A DNA stretch of 64,000 bases from Phytoseiulus persimilis. Lineage: Eukaryota; Arthropoda; Arachnida; Mesostigmata; Phytoseiidae. How positions within the stretch are numbered: the first letter of the stretch is position 1; every line of letters starts with the position of its first letter. The position numbers and the translations under genes are program-made. Shown here one piece after another: positions 44,049-56,600 of this stretch. A model generated the notes under the pieces. The model saw only the letters and a list, made by a program, of their open reading frames with translations. It was not told the origin of the DNA and ran no database searches. The stretch lies in NCBI GenBank assembly GCA_037576195.1, contig CM075101.1:50902001-50966000 (forward strand). Reading direction: 5' to 3'.

Positions 44049-44597
44049 TTTGAGCGCAGGATCGATTTGAGCGCAGTTGATTTGAGCGCAGTTGATTTTA
44101 GCGCAGTCGATTTCAGCGCGGTCGATTTGAGCGCACTTGATTTGAGCGCAACGAAGTCACTCGCGCTGCTGTGTATGTATAGTATGGTATGGAGGAAGAG
44201 GAAAATTCCTCACCTTTCCGCCGATTGCAGACTACTCGATGAGCAGAGAAAGTACGGTTGCTCGGGGTAATATGGAGAGGGGAATTTGGACGACGGCATG
44301 AGATACCTCGGTGACGACAGTCCCTCGATGAATCAGACGAAGGAACATAGCTTGGCTCGAGGAGGAGAAATGTTTTTAATGAGGTTATGTTAGGTTAGGT
44401 TTCTCCTCTCCATATTCCACCGAGCAACAGTACTTTCTTTGTTGGTCGAGTAGTCTGCAATCGAAGGATAGGTGGGGAATTTTCCTCTTCCTTTATTTCA
44501 CACTCCACACTAACAGCAGTGCGAATGAATTCGTTGCGCTCGAATCAGCTGCGCTCAAATCGATGCTGCGCTCAAATCTATCCGCGCTCAAATCGAG
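44049..44597. mobile_element. Foldback-like element, GAGCGCA family, copy 2
   Basis: The left arm (44049-44280) opens with six or seven tandem variants of GATTTGAGCGCAGTT. The right arm (about 44400-44597) ends with inverted GCGCTCAAATC units. The landmarks between them (CTCGCGCTGCTG, GGAAGAGGAAAATTCC, AGAAAGTACGGTTGCTCGG) match copy 1 at 11922-12412 in order. The central loop contains TTATGTTAGGTTAGGTTT. There is no coding capacity. Confidence 0.8.
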
Positions 44598-44599
44598 TA

Positions 44600-46400
44600 G
44601 CAACATCCTCATTCCAACCCGCAAGGATAGTTCCAAGGGAGAGTCACAAAGAACGAGAGAGCACAGTCGGAGCCTGGCTGTCCAGTCTTAACGTGAAGTT
44701 GAATTTTCGAGGGGCTCAGCAAAGCCGTTGTTACTCCCCAGCGGTATTCTGGTGAAATCTAGAACGTTGAGTACGTTCACTTCAGGCTTACAATGATTCT
44801 AGAGGCCTCAGCTGGTCAGGGGGACAGACATTTCCTGACAACGAGAGCTCCAATCGACTGCATCATGCAGCACATCTTTCGAGGCAGGAGCCGCAGGTCA
44901 TAGCGATTTTTCGTTCAATATTTCGAAAACAGGTTGTGTAGAGGGTCTCATCTGCATTTGGCTGAATCTGCTCCAACCCTTTTAAGAACACCAGCTGGAA
45001 ATCCCGGCGAATTAATTGTTGTTCTTCCCGTTCAAGCTCTCAATGAACACCGATAGGGACCGTCTTCGAATGCGATCATGGTTAGCAGAGACGGTTGGAG
45101 AGTCGGGAAACTCTCGAGTTTGCCACCGAGTCACATACGCAGTTTGGGCGCAATTCGCTCGAATGCAGGAGAGTTGAGTTGAGCTGTTACGCGCCAAGTG
45201 TCTATGTAGGTGGACCGTGTCTCGGCACCATCATGCACCGCCGCAAAAGGTAGTTACTAATAGGCAGAGAGAGAGCGACGTGTGAGCTCAATATCGCTCT
45301 CTTCGGACGTCGCAAACATTGAACTCAGCGCAAAACTCCTGTCGGTAACTGTCTCTCCCCTGCGAAACAAGCAAATACGAGTTTCGGCCTGATCGAGTGG
45401 CTGTGTTATGTTTTTGAGTCATCAAAACGTTGTGATCGGAACTACGTTGCCTCCCGCACGACTGCGATCGGGCGAGAGCTCTCGGAAATCGCTTTTTGAG
45501 CTTCCCATCGTACTAGAGCGAAATTTGCCGTTCCCCGCCGAATCACGATCGGTGACGATCCGGGGAGATGTCGTCGACGATTCCCGCTTTTTGCTTCGCG
45601 GCACGGGTCGATTGTATCGACTCGCCTCACATGTTTCACCTCCTTCTTGGAGGGCCTCGATCAATGCTCTTCTGCTCCTTCGAAGCGGACTTCATCTATC
45701 TCTGTCCCTCTCGAGTGATTCGAGGACGAGGCCGATGAGTCGAAATTTCTCGAACAGAACTCGCGGATGCAGTCGTTCGCAGGGCATTCGCAGAACTGAG
45801 TTTTGACCCTCTGCCTCAGCCGTGTCTGACGCCGTGAGAGTCTCGCCCGTAGCTACCTCGAAGTAATTCAATGCTCCTCGGGGTAGCTCGCGTTGGCAAA
45901 TACTCAGATGGTTCGAACACAATCATTTGAATAACCCGGTCTGACGCACTGGTCGGTATCGCGTCTCAGGATGAAGTTAGAGCAAACACCGCGGGCCGCG
46001 CATGTCGTCTGTATATTGGAACGTCGTCGATTCAGTAAGGCGCTCGGCTGGTCAGTCGGCGAGTCGGTCGGTCAGTTGTTGGCGTCCGCCCGTTCGTATT
46101 CGCATAAGCTACGGTGGTCATACTCCAGGGCAGCCGCACAACGAACGATATTGGATTTTCTGTCATCGGGCGTTCCCTGTCCGCACACAAGACCACGGAG
46201 AAGGACATATATGATTATCAGTCGGCTAGGCAGGCAGGCAAAAACATCTGCCAGCGTCTCCTTCACCACCAGATAGACGCAGGTATCCTATCAGCAGATC
46301 ATGAAAGCTATTTTTATATCCCATGAGTCGATAGGGAGATGGATATACATCCTTATTGAGCAGCAGATAGGCTTGACGCATTGTCCCGAATCCGCAGCTT
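44600..46400. other. No gene recognised; GTCGGTCAGT-rich patch
   Basis: Plus frames 45408-45806 and 45971-46276 overlap minus frames of similar length. The second begins in GCTGGTCAGTCGGCGAGTCGG-like repeats around 46040-46080. No family signature is seen. Confidence 0.35.
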
Positions 46401-46409
46401 TCACACTTT

Positions 46410-46892
46410 TCACCTGAGAGAGGTCAGGCGATACGGCTGAACCACCCGTCGCCTACTGCTCTCGACGAGTGAGATTTCCAAACTCACCTTGTTGATGATG
46501 TGACGATGATAACGACGACCTGGGACCCTCGTTACAATTACTGTCGTTCCTATTCTTGGCAGAATTTCCTTCTGGCGAGGCACCACTGGAATCGAAATGA
46601 CGGACCGAGTCAGCTCCAAACCTGCCAAAAGAATGCGTGATGCGGCGATCCTCCGGACTTGTTCCGCCAAGTCGCGTGACGTCAGGATGCGTGTTGCTGC
46701 GTTCCCTTGAGAAGGGCGGTGCGACGTAGAGGGCCAGAGGCTCCGTATTCTCCGACGTATGAGCTTAACTCGAATCAATTCGTCCCTGGAAGCTCGCTGA
46801 GACATAGTGTTGCGGGGGCGCGTCAGCAGATCAAAAGCCTCACCGAGAGTTGGCCCATCAAGCCCCATGGCTCCCTCGATGGAGAGTCTCAC
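46410..46892 (-). CDS. Hypothetical minus-strand ORF of 160 codons
   Basis: The frame reads MGLDGPTLGEAFDLLTRPRN near the start, then a basic helical part (DELIRVKLIRRRIRSLW), then RDLAEQVRRIAASRILLAGL and IGTTVIVTRVPGRRYHRH. It is Arg-rich throughout. Length and hydrophobic/basic periodicity are compatible with a real exon, but no domain is recognised. An AATAAG, not a canonical signal, lies downstream near 46354-46359. Confidence 0.25.
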   Translation of the reverse strand: MRLSIEGAMGLDGPTLGEAFDLLTRPRNTMSQRASRDELIRVKLIRRRIRSLWPSTSHRPSQGNAATRILTSRDLAEQVRRIAASRILLAGLELTRSVISIPVVPRQKEILPRIGTTVIVTRVPGRRYHRHIINKVSLEISLVESSRRRVVQPYRLTSLR

Positions 46893-48140
46893 CGTACCTC
46901 GTTCGCTTCACGTCCGGATGAGTTCCTGCTCGACGGCTGAAGCGAATGGAGGATCTCCTCTGCTTGATTTAGCTCATCGAAACACAGGAATGGAGAGGAT
47001 CGATCTTCGGGTCTCATGTGGGTTCCGCTATTCGTGTGAGTCTCTAAAAATGGCGACGGGATGTCGACGGTCTTCAGCGTTGCCATTTGTCGGCGTTGAA
47101 GAAGTCCACTCCTTGACGTGAGGTGGAGTTCAAACGACAGGAATTGCTTGCAAAATTTTGCCTCGAGGGAATAGATTATGCGTGACCTCCGTGTACGAAT
47201 CCTTTCCCGTCTCAGTTATTCCCCTCCGCTGCGAATAAGAACTGTAACCATGTACGGGACAGCTCTCCCCTCCGCTCAGAATCGCCCCGTTGGATTTGCG
47301 CCAAGGGGGTGCTTTGGAAGTACCCTTCATGGCGCATGCCCCGCGTTTCACGCAGTTTGCGACAGGACACGGAACGCCTCACTCACAGAACTGAGTACCC
47401 TGTCTCAGATCGTTCTTTCGGTGCTGCAGTAAAATCAAACTCGAGAAAAGAATGAAACTGGCAAATCCGCCTGAAAAGCTCCGAAAGTTGATGGATGGGA
47501 GTGTCCGGACTCTGTTAGTCGGGCTGTGTTCCACGCAATGTTCACTTGTCTGAATCAGGCGAAAACCTCGAGTGGCGTTGCTTCGATGCTGAGAAACACA
47601 CTTGGATGACTCGCTCCGTTTCCCCGAGAATGGACTCCCGAGCGGATTCGGTTGTAATTCATGTTTGATATCGATGGCCGACTCGCGTAGAGCCGCTCCT
47701 CGAGGCTCAGCTAGAGCCTAACGAGCGTTTCGGAAGTTGTCCCCGCGAATCCATCGTCGGGAAACTGCCTCTAGCCTCCGCATCCTCGTGATCATGCGTT
47801 CAAGGATCTCCCCTGCGCTTCTCATCTCGACCTCCATCCGATCCGCGATGAACTATGCCTGATGGAACGGGCCACTCGTGCGCCGTCTGGAGCTTGAGGA
47901 GTTTCCCCAAGACAGACTGCTGGGGAGCGCTACAGGGAACGTGATCTCGCTCTTTTTCATTCGCGTCAATAGGTAAAGGATTGCATTTCCCTTAGCGGCT
48001 CGGAAAATGTTCTTTCTTCCGCGACATGTTCACAGAACTGCCTGAAAAACGTCTTGGTGAACCGATCGAGTTCGTATTGGTTCCGTCGGGTGCGGGAAAG
48101 GATTCCATTAACCTACTGACAGAGCGCCGAAGATCGGCTC
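46893..48140. other. No gene recognised
   Basis: Frames here are short. From 47440 to 47990 there is essentially no open frame on either strand. Confidence 0.4.
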
Positions 48141-48648
48141 TGAGCTCATAATCGGCAACCGATCTCTTCAGCCTGGCAAAAATCACCGATCCGTTGACAA
48201 AATTCCGTCCTCGATGCAATGCCCCGTATCAGGGGAGCCAGAGTCGAGAATTTACCCGACCGCAAGAGGTCCCGAGAGATTGGTCCAAACAACCCGACTA
48301 TGAAGCTGCTAGGTCGCTCCGACCCATTCTTTTTCGCTCGAAAATTGAGCATTCCCGGTTCCTCGGCTTGGACGGCAGCTAATGCGATCACTTCTCGCAT
48401 CCGATGGAACCAACACGAGCTCGATCGGTTGACTCGAGACGTTTCTCGGGCAGTTTTGTGAAACGAGCCGAAAAAAGAGTTATTTTCCGAGCCGTTCTGG
48501 ACAAAGCAATCCTCGGCCGAGAAGAAAAGAGAAGCGTCATCCTCCCAGCCATCGATCACAGAGGCGAAAACTAGGATCGTATTTTTTGCCGAGTAATGCG
48601 CAGTAGAGAGAAGGGTAAAAAAAATCCCGACTCACGTTGGCCACCCTG
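48140..48648. mobile_element. Mariner-type element, right-end fragment
   Basis: Reversed, the end at 48648 reads CAGGGTGGCCAACGTGAGTC, the same terminus as at 27141 and 60311. Inside, TTATTTTCCGAGCCGTTCTG and GTCATCCTCCCAGCCATCGA align with 26970-27060. The overlapping minus frame (48559-48146, 137 codons) is not recognisably a transposase. The left boundary is not defined, and the dinucleotide after the end is TG rather than TA. Confidence 0.55.
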
Positions 48649-48697
48649 TGTATCGACTGTATTTCACCCTGAATCCTCACAATTAGTGACTCGTCGT

Positions 48698-48796
48698 ATA
48701 AAGGACTTTTCGTGTATAAAGAACTCTCCGGCCGTAGATAACTCAGGAAATGAAACTCCGGGGCGGGCTCATCTGTTTTATACGAAAAGTCCCTCG
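48698..48796. repeat. Short inverted repeat around ~60 bp
   Basis: AAAGGACTTTTCGTGTATAA (48700-48719) and TTATACGAAAAGTCCC (48779-48794) are inverted copies. They could form a stem of about 16 bp. Confidence 0.6.
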
Positions 48797-48949
48797 TGCG
48801 AACTTTTTTCCATGCGTAGAGTGGATCAAGGGCGGCACACTTCTCCGGGATAAGAAGTCTCTTCCATGCGAGACGCTAGGGTGTCTTCACTCTCAACTTG
48901 GTGGTGCCAGAAAGTTCATATTAGGCCAATGGTCTTTCAATCTCTGATT

Positions 48950-49390
48950 TTCAACGGCGGCAGCGGCGTTCCGTAACTTTTGCCAACCCCAGCTCATCGG
49001 AAGCTCCAACAGGCGTTGAGCAGGAATTCGGTCGTTCTTGCCTCAACTCTGACAGACGACACTGAGCCATACATGAGATCGTTCTGCCATAGTGTTCCGG
49101 CACCTCCTCAACATGGGCTTTGGTCCTGAACTCTATTTCCCAGTTTGAGCGGCGATGCACGCCACAGTCGCTGAGCAGCCAATCCGGAGCCTGTTTCGGC
49201 CGTTCGGTCCCGAAGACGACGAAGCTGCTTCGCTAAGCTTCAGCGTCTTCCGGGAGAGAGAGACTGGGCATTCCCTCCACGACCCGTGGGAGCTATCCGA
49301 GCTCTGAAGTCGAATGAAATACGCTTGTATAGAGCTGCCGAAACAAAGGAGTATCGGAAGTCAACGGGAGATGTGAGACAACGCTAGACG
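48950..49390. other. No gene recognised
   Basis: Short frames only. Confidence 0.35.
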
Positions 49391-49395
49391 GAGCC

Positions 49396-50143
49396 GGTCA
49401 TTTTGGCTTGGACATTTTGGCTTCGGACGTTCTGGCACGGACTCTTTGGCTTTAGACATTTTGGCCTCGGAGACATCCTGGCTTTGGACATCCTCATCTT
49501 CGGAGAGCGAGGTCGTATAGTACACCCGGATCTATGGTGCATCTCGTCCGCTATCTTAGAGCAGGAATGAATTCCGCACCACGGAGAGCGGGAATCACTT
49601 GATATCGATTCCTGCGAGGATCTCCCCATGTTGCCAACCATGATTCTATCCTGAATTGATCGGAAAGAGGCCTCGTAGGTTCGATAGAATCATGCTCAAC
49701 AAGATACTTGCAGATATTAATGTCAGATGATTTTCGCTCTCCGTGGTGCGGAAATCATCCCGTACTCCTATATTCGGGTTACAAAGCCAGCGGTATGGAA
49801 TCTGAAAACAGGCTCGATTCGCGAGGGCCTACGTCAAGATCGGTAAAGGTCATCAGAACAACGGATAAGCTACGCAAGCATTGGTCAATCCCTCAAGGTA
49901 TCGGATATAACTCGCCATCGAAATCGAGTCAAAACGTCCGAAGCTAAACACTCCGAGGCCGAAATGTCCTGAGCCGAGATGTCCCTGAGGCCAAAATGTC
50001 CTAAGCCACGACGTCTCCGAGACCAAAATGTCCTGAGCCAAGATGTCTCCGAGGCCAAAATGTCTGAAGCCAAACTGTCTTCGGGGCCAAAGTGTCCGTG
50101 CCAAAACGTCCGAAGCCGAAATGTCAAAAGCCAAAATGTCCTA
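49396..50143. mobile_element. Foldback-like element with GACATTTTGGC repeat termini
   Basis: The left terminus (49396-49500) consists of variants of GACATTTTGGCTTCG repeated every 13-18 bp. The right terminus (49935-50143) is a longer run of the inverse, GCCAAAATGTC. Inside these, AATTCCGCACCACGGAGAGC (left) faces GCTCTCCGTGGTGCGGAAAT (right). The layout is the same as in the GAGCGCA elements but with an unrelated repeat motif. There is no coding capacity. Confidence 0.75.
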
Positions 50144-50190
50144 GACCGACGCTAGAGACTCCGTGCAGGAATCGAACATGTTCAACCTCC

Positions 50191-50523
50191 TCAGGGAGGA
50201 GCTGAGCTGTGAGATATAGTTTTTCGTGTTTGCTGCCACCTGGAAACGAGCGGGAAGCGCTCACGAGCCAGGCGTCTCAGAAGGGATCCCTCCTCGCTAG
50301 TCGAAAGTCGGTCAATTTCCGTTGGAGTTTCCGGTGCGCCTTTCAATAGCACTCTCTTCCGAGGTAAGCAAACTTTTTTTATGTTGATGCCGACGCTTCT
50401 GGCCTGCGCATAGCTGATGGGCTCGGGGGTTTCCCGTAGCGTCGTTACCATCTCCGCTGTGGCGCTACCGAGTGAAGGAGGACGAGGTGAACGCTTTGTT
50501 TGAGAAATTCCCATCCTTTCCAT
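50191..50523 (-). CDS. Hypothetical ORF, possible retroelement ORF1 remnant
   Basis: A frame of 110 codons with MVTTLRETPEPISYAQARSV followed by GINIKKVCLPRKRVLLKG. The composition and the SYAQ start of a basic stretch are loosely like gag-like ORF1 proteins of R1/Jockey-type elements, but the CCHC zinc knuckles are absent. The assignment is tentative. Confidence 0.2.
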   Translation of the reverse strand: MERMGISQTKRSPRPPSLGSATAEMVTTLRETPEPISYAQARSVGINIKKVCLPRKRVLLKGAPETPTEIDRLSTSEEGSLLRRLARERFPLVSRWQQTRKTISHSSAPP

Positions 50524-50529
50524 GTTCTG

Positions 50530-52700
50530 AAATTTCTAGATGCCTCGTTCATGACCGACTCTGGACTCCCCCTTTTGAGTCGGCATTGGGATTGAGTCGA
50601 CGGAAACTAAGCCACATCATGGCACACGCTCGTCCGGGTTCATCGCGTCAGTGAAATGAGGGCTGCATCGAGGCGACAACATCCGGTGGACTCGCTATCG
50701 GTTTCTGAAATATTGGCGGTGGACAAGTGGCTAGATTTCGCTTGATTATGATGGGGGAAGCGAAAATATTTTCGCTCCAAGCTTCGCTGGTGAGAGAGGA
50801 GCTGGTCAGGGTCGAATGGGTCGTCTCCTAGCGGACTTTCCGGCAGGGATGTCCCTCTAGGGGAAAGCCATCACCCTCCGAATGGAATTCCGGATTCCCT
50901 CGATAAACGAGAACTCGACTCACCACCTCGAGCTTCACCTCAGCCGTCTCAAATGGTGACGAATATCATGAAAATTATCGTAACAATCTGAATGATCCCA
51001 TCATTGAATAAAGCAATCCGGTTTCAGGGAGTGCTGATGACTCAGTACCGATCATCGGTCGGTTCGGGGTGCCTTCCCGTTTTCGTCGAGGTGCGCTGCT
51101 CCCGGAAAGTTCGAAGGGGAAAAATGGGTATGGAGGGCGGTTCTGGATCGGATGTCCGAGTGACCATCCGTTGAAAACTCACTTTCCCGTCGAGAAAATG
51201 TATACGAACGAATCAAAACGACTGCTCTAGCAGAAGCTCTCACAGAGAAATACCCGGCGGCTAAGAGCGAATCGACGTTCTTGGATTCTCTGACCCGATG
51301 ATCTGACATGGAATCCAGTGCGGCCTTGTGGGCATTCGGAAGTGGACCAATCTGAGGTGGTTTGGGCTCGCAGATTATCCGCTCGAATGCTGATTATCGG
51401 CACCCAATGCTGTCCCCATGCCAAGATCGTTCATTCTGCCGTGCTTCGTTGGGAACGGGCCTGGTCCCTGGTCTGCTGATCTCGAGTCAGACCGGAACGA
51501 AACACAACTCGCGGAGAGACGGATAGCAGACTGTATCGATTCCTCAACGTAATTATTCGTGAGCTCTGCACGCTCCCACGCTCGCACGTCGACGAGGAAA
51601 CGGAAACGAAAAACGTTTGCCAAAAGGGAACGATCTGCAACAAAACTTCGGCACGGAACAAGTTCAGGCGAGCATTACTCGAGGGTCCCTCGAAGCAGGA
51701 CAAACTCATGAAATCCTCCGATAGAAGATTTCAATTAGCGGGGGGATCGATAAACTCGTATTCAGGACGAGTTGAGGCGATACCTCTCGGGAAACTTTAG
51801 ATGGAAGCCAACGATTATCGCTGGCTAACTTAATTTGCAGGCTCGCGAGATATTCTGAATCACTGAGAAGAGAAGATGAGTACGGAATGAGGCAACGTGA
51901 TGAGCTATCCAAGAGCTCGTTGTTCCGTCCACGAGTCGTTCCACGAGTACTCAGTGACCTCTTGGCTTCGGCTCTTTTCCGCTGTCCGCTTGAGATTCAC
52001 TCACTCCAGGGAAAGCTCCTGAAGCTATGCAGACCAACTGGAAAACTCTGTCTCGCAGGAGAGGCCGGACATCACAAGCGGAATTCGGAGAAGAGCGCTC
52101 AGAGGTCGATCCTGGGATCTGGACAGCTTGTGAGACGAGTTTGGAAGCATCGCGGTCAGAACAAATCCCAGAACCGCGTGCTCAAGGGAGTCAACCATAC
52201 AGGGGAACTGTGAACGCCCTGATCGAACTCGACATCCAATCCTTGTTCGATGGTGACTCAAACGAGACTGCTCGGGAGCAGTTCGTCGTTCTCTTCTCTG
52301 ACTGACCGTCATTGATCCGGTTGACGCTTCCCGAGGTGCGTCTCGAAAAGTTAGGATCGGTGGAGACTCCCGGAACCTCCCGTAGAATCGTAAAAGCCAT
52401 GACCGATTTCCGCTCGAAACGTCATCACGGCTGGGGATCTATCCGACCGAGTGTTCTCATCCTCGGATGACTCCACTCGAGTAAGAACTCAAACGAGCAT
52501 CCCTCTGTCAAGCTATCAGTGTGGTTGAAATGATACGTTCCCAGCATAGAGACCATAAGTTCGCCCATGTTTGACTCAGACCGGTGGAGCCACAGCGTTG
52601 TCTGATAAGATATCGGCTGTCGGTCTGCGCCATCCTGATCAACAGCTAACCACAACAGCATTCAGCACACGCACCGCTGGTTACGGGCCATACGAAAGAT
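50530..52700. other. Unassigned; weak ORFs only
   Basis: Plus frames 51887-52213 and 52027-52305 overlap each other and a minus frame. The end of the second (ALIELDIQSLFDGDSNET) is the most protein-like part. No family is recognised. Confidence 0.35.
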
Positions 52701-52753
52701 AACAAGATAATGCCTTTCACCGCGATGAAAAACGCGCGCGGCCCACCCTGCGA

Positions 52754-53038
52754 TCAATGGAGATGTTCCTGGATATCCGACACCGGCAGAGCGTCCCCGA
52801 TTGCCACAGCATTCCAGTGGAATCCCTTCGAGCCCGTGAATGAATTCGAGCAGACAAGGAGTATGCCCCAGGAGTCGGAGGAGAGCGCAAATTTCCCCGA
52901 GGTCTGGGCGATCTCCATCGTCATGTCTTTTTTGCAGGGAACGAAGATAAGGTGAATCGTTGAGTTTTTCCAGAGATTGAGGCAGGAATTGTGTCGGATT
53001 CCGACTTCAGAGAACTCTAAACAATGACGTCGTTCCAC
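52754..53038 (-). CDS. Hypothetical minus-strand ORF, weak
   Basis: A frame of 94 codons with IHLIFVPCKKDMTMEIAQTS and a non-polar C-terminal half. It is opposed by a plus frame at 52710-52955. No domain is recognised. Confidence 0.15.
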   Translation of the reverse strand: MERRHCLEFSEVGIRHNSCLNLWKNSTIHLIFVPCKKDMTMEIAQTSGKFALSSDSWGILLVCSNSFTGSKGFHWNAVAIGDALPVSDIQEHLH

Positions 53039-53266
53039 TCATGCTCCGGTGTCTCCACTCCTTTCTCTCTCTCTCTCTTTCTCCACTCCTCTCTTCCTCC
53101 CACTCGACGACTACAAGACGACAGCGGAGAATGTGTGACTCCCCTCTCAGTCGAAGTGCTTCCGATTCGACGCTCGGAGCGATAATGGATGCTGACGGCG
53201 CCTTGTGTGATCCTGGACCCAGAAAATATCGGGGCTGCTCGAACCTCCTCTTGCGGAGTATGATTT

Positions 53267-53641
53267 GTGATGCCTCGCATCGAGTCGGAGCACAATGCAC
53301 TCCATCCAGACCTTCCCGATGAAGAATCGCCGCTGTGCTCCCTTACATCGGACGGCTTGGATTCCGGATCTGGAATTCATAGAAGTCACGAGGACATTCG
53401 AGCCGCATTGGTGCCGTTGGCTGCCGGAGGTCCGAGTGGGAGAACGGAGCATCCGGCAGCGGCCGCACGGATCGATACTCGGCATCGGGGCCACTTCATC
53501 GCCACGACCACGACGGAGGGCGACCGTCTTCAGGAAATGGCGGGGATCTCGACAGAAACACATACAGACGAATGGAAGGAAGGAAGAACGCCGGAGAGAG
53601 TCGTATTATTCATTCATGCGGCATTTGACGGCACAATGTGA
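53267..53641 (+). CDS. Hypothetical plus-strand ORF, possible exon of a disordered protein
   Basis: A frame of 124 codons from an in-frame GTG, so a real exon would need an upstream splice or the ATG three bases later. The composition is acidic and Ser/Ala/Gly rich (HPDLPDEESPLCSLTSDG). An overlapping frame just upstream (53041-53322) contains SRSASDSTLGAIMDADG, which could be a preceding exon. A CTCTCTC-rich run lies at 53060-53080. Unrecognised. Confidence 0.2.
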   Translation: MMPRIESEHNALHPDLPDEESPLCSLTSDGLDSGSGIHRSHEDIRAALVPLAAGGPSGRTEHPAAAARIDTRHRGHFIATTTTEGDRLQEMAGISTETHTDEWKEGRTPERVVLFIHAAFDGTM

Positions 53642-53649
53642 GGATCCCA

Positions 53650-56600
53650 GTCATAAAGTTCGCTGCAAATTTCCCCCGAGACTATTGTTCGGCCATCAGT
53701 TCGTCTCTCCGGCTTCCGCTTTCCGACCGTTCTCTGTTTTATTTGGAACTCTACTTCCTAAGTTCTTCTAACCTTTTCTCTCACCTCTTCCCCTCCGAAT
53801 GCCGCGCGGTCCCCCGCTCAGTTCACGCACCGCTCGTAGCCGTTCCATCGCTTCCGTTGGTTGGATACATTCGTCTCCGAGAATATATCCTATGGAGTAT
53901 ATGAGAGAACTTCTTGAGTTCCCAAGCTCCGATGACGTTATAGTTCTCCTTGGCCGGGACCCGAACCGAAATTAGAAGCCGGGGAACAGATGTAACAAGC
54001 CGGAAAGAACTCCCCAGGTGGAGCGGTGAGAATTTTTCCAAACGGCGATCTTTGGCTAAGGATTCGCCGACAGAAGATGATCATCGTCGAACAGTCCAAT
54101 CGGTGCTCAAGTCCTCCGAGCGGTCGGAGACAATCGCTCCCAGCCCGCGCCGCAATGTCTCGAAAGGCATTCTTGGTGATCAGAGGTGGTCGTGGAGCAC
54201 TGGGAGCGCGTCAGTATTCGATTCGAACTCTGAGATGGAAACGGGACAATCATCAGGCGGGAGGTATGCTCTGCGCACGTAGTCAGCGGGGCCCCAACCA
54301 GCAGGTGCCGGTAGCCGCGTTCGTTCATCGGTCACTCTCCGTCAAGCTTGGGGATTCGTGGATTTTTTCTCGTCAACGACTCCGTTGGAGGCTTTCTGTT
54401 TCGTTTGCGAGTGTATTCCCGAAAGTGAGAGCTCTCCGGCAACAACAATTGACCGCGTAACTCAGTGAGTGCCAGGTATTAGAGAAGAACGATGTTGTAA
54501 CAAGTGATAACTAATCCTGCTGCGCGCTCTGTTCGAATTATGCAAACACAATGTTTGCGTGAGCTCTTGTACGGAGGTGGACGGCTGGATGGCTCGTTCG
54601 TTTACGCGCAACCGCGGCGCCCGTTTCATTCACTGTGTCCCTCGAGCGTACAATTGAAAGCCAGTGTGCTTAACTCGGGTCCATGAGGTGACCCGAGCTA
54701 GTCGAGGACGCTGCGTAGGAACAGGATGAGCGAGGGACGAGATGAGGCGACGAGATCAGTGAGGGGGTGCGAGGAGCGCGGGGGCTTGATGTTATCCTCC
54801 GTGCGCATACGATGTCACAGGAGAGCTCGGTCGATGTTGTTTCATTATTCCTCACGGGGTGGCGTAGCTTCCAAAGCATTGGACTCGCCCGTTGGCCGGT
54901 AGGCATGAGTTGGGCCTGTTGTAAATTTGTACGTTCGTTCGTCCGAGTGAGAGAGAAGAGCGTCCTGAACTTACCACGGACAGTCCCAAATTCCCAAGAA
55001 CAAGTCCTCCTCGAAATTCCAGCGCTGAGTCGATTTCGCGGGAGCTCCGGAAGGGATCCATCATTCTGGACGTGATAACACGAGGAGTCCCCAGAGCTGA
55101 GAGTCAGGTTTCTAATTGAAGTCAGAATTAAAACAGCTTTTCGAATGATGCTCTCATTGGCTATGTTCATGCTCGGGCTCGTTATTCCACGTCTGACACT
55201 GCCAGGTTCAGGGGTCAGGGGCGTACACGGCTTTTTTTCGGGGGGGAGGGGGGGGGGGGGCAAAGAGTTCGAGAGTGCGACGACTGCTCTCGCGTGGCTT
55301 GCATCCAATCGCTCTGTGCGTCCCCATCCCTATTCAAGCTTCTCAATTCAGTGGCAGGCATACTCACGGAGACACCGGACACTGTTCCGAGTGGAGTATA
55401 TCTCGTCGAACCCCCTACAATTGCCAGGTGTCGGAGATGCCTGCGTGGAACATAATCATAGGCACGTCCATGATCATAACCGTAATCTTTGGATACCAAT
55501 CGGAAAAATCGTGATCGCTTCCTCGCATAACTCCTGTACGGGAGCGGGATTATGATCGCGCAGATTCCGTGGATATGATCATGATCTGAATTTTGACTTT
55601 TTGCCACCCCGAAAGATGCACCCAAGCGAAACAAGATGCAATCTTCAAACGAAATCACGCTTCCACCGATTTCGCTAATTGCAGTCGGAATTTGGTTATC
55701 GAGATCAATCGCAAGCAGGGTTTGTATGAGACGACGGAAAAGAGATTTACTCGTTTCTCCATCAAGTGTTGATGTGTCCACGGAGTCCCTTGCGTAACTT
55801 GGGAAACGGTGGAATAGGCTGGAGTAGATGTAGTTCCGCGACTGAGGCGTTATCGGAAGAAGTTGGGCCGGGCCCCGCTTTGGATCGTTGTCGCCGCTGT
55901 GGCCGACGAGTACCGTATCACCATAGCCACCAGCCGTTTCACCAGCGAACCAGCATCACGACCTGTCCGCCCTGGCGTCCTCATTTCCCGAACTCTCCGC
56001 TGCGAGGAGAAAGTTCAAGAGTCTCGAGCATCCGAAGGGGTCCACCTTCGAGAACGACGGTCAACGCTAAGAGAAGCTTGCATGAAAAAGTCGTTATTTC
56101 CACACGGTCCCATTGGAAGTCTTGATTACATTTCAATAGCGGTTCAACGAGGAAGGCTCCCCTGCGCTTCGAGCGGTAAATTTCGTCGATCGACTCAAGT
56201 GACTTTGAGCTGGGTGATGGATGGATGGAGGAATCTTCCAAAGTCAACACGCCGACCCAAAACGTCGCCTCAATGTTTGAACGCTGCCGTTTTTGTGTTC
56301 CGAATATCCAAAGTTTTTACTTCAGCTTTCGCGAAATGTGTGCAACGAGCGAGGGCAACGACGACTGACATCTGGGCCGACGCGATGTTCCCGCGAATCA
56401 CTGCATAAAACGGACTTCATTACGAGCGGACTAATGCGGAAATTACCTTGGCTCTGAGAGTTACATCGTTTCCCCCCGCCCCCATCCGAACCTCAGTTCC
56501 TCTGCCCCGTGTTTTGTGCTCCCGTCCCGCCGAATCTTCCCCCCACCCTGGACGTTCGAGCTGGAAATCAGTGTCTTCCCCAAACAGTCTCGTGTTCGCC

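Noticed and set aside
44380..44405. TTAGGTTAGG resembling the arthropod telomere repeat
   Set aside because: Only about two and a half units, inside the loop of a foldback-like element; not a telomere array.
54670..55308. 212-codon minus-strand ORF as a gene
   Set aside because: Ser/Pro/Arg-rich low-complexity composition, no domain, and a G-rich run at one end; kept only as a note.
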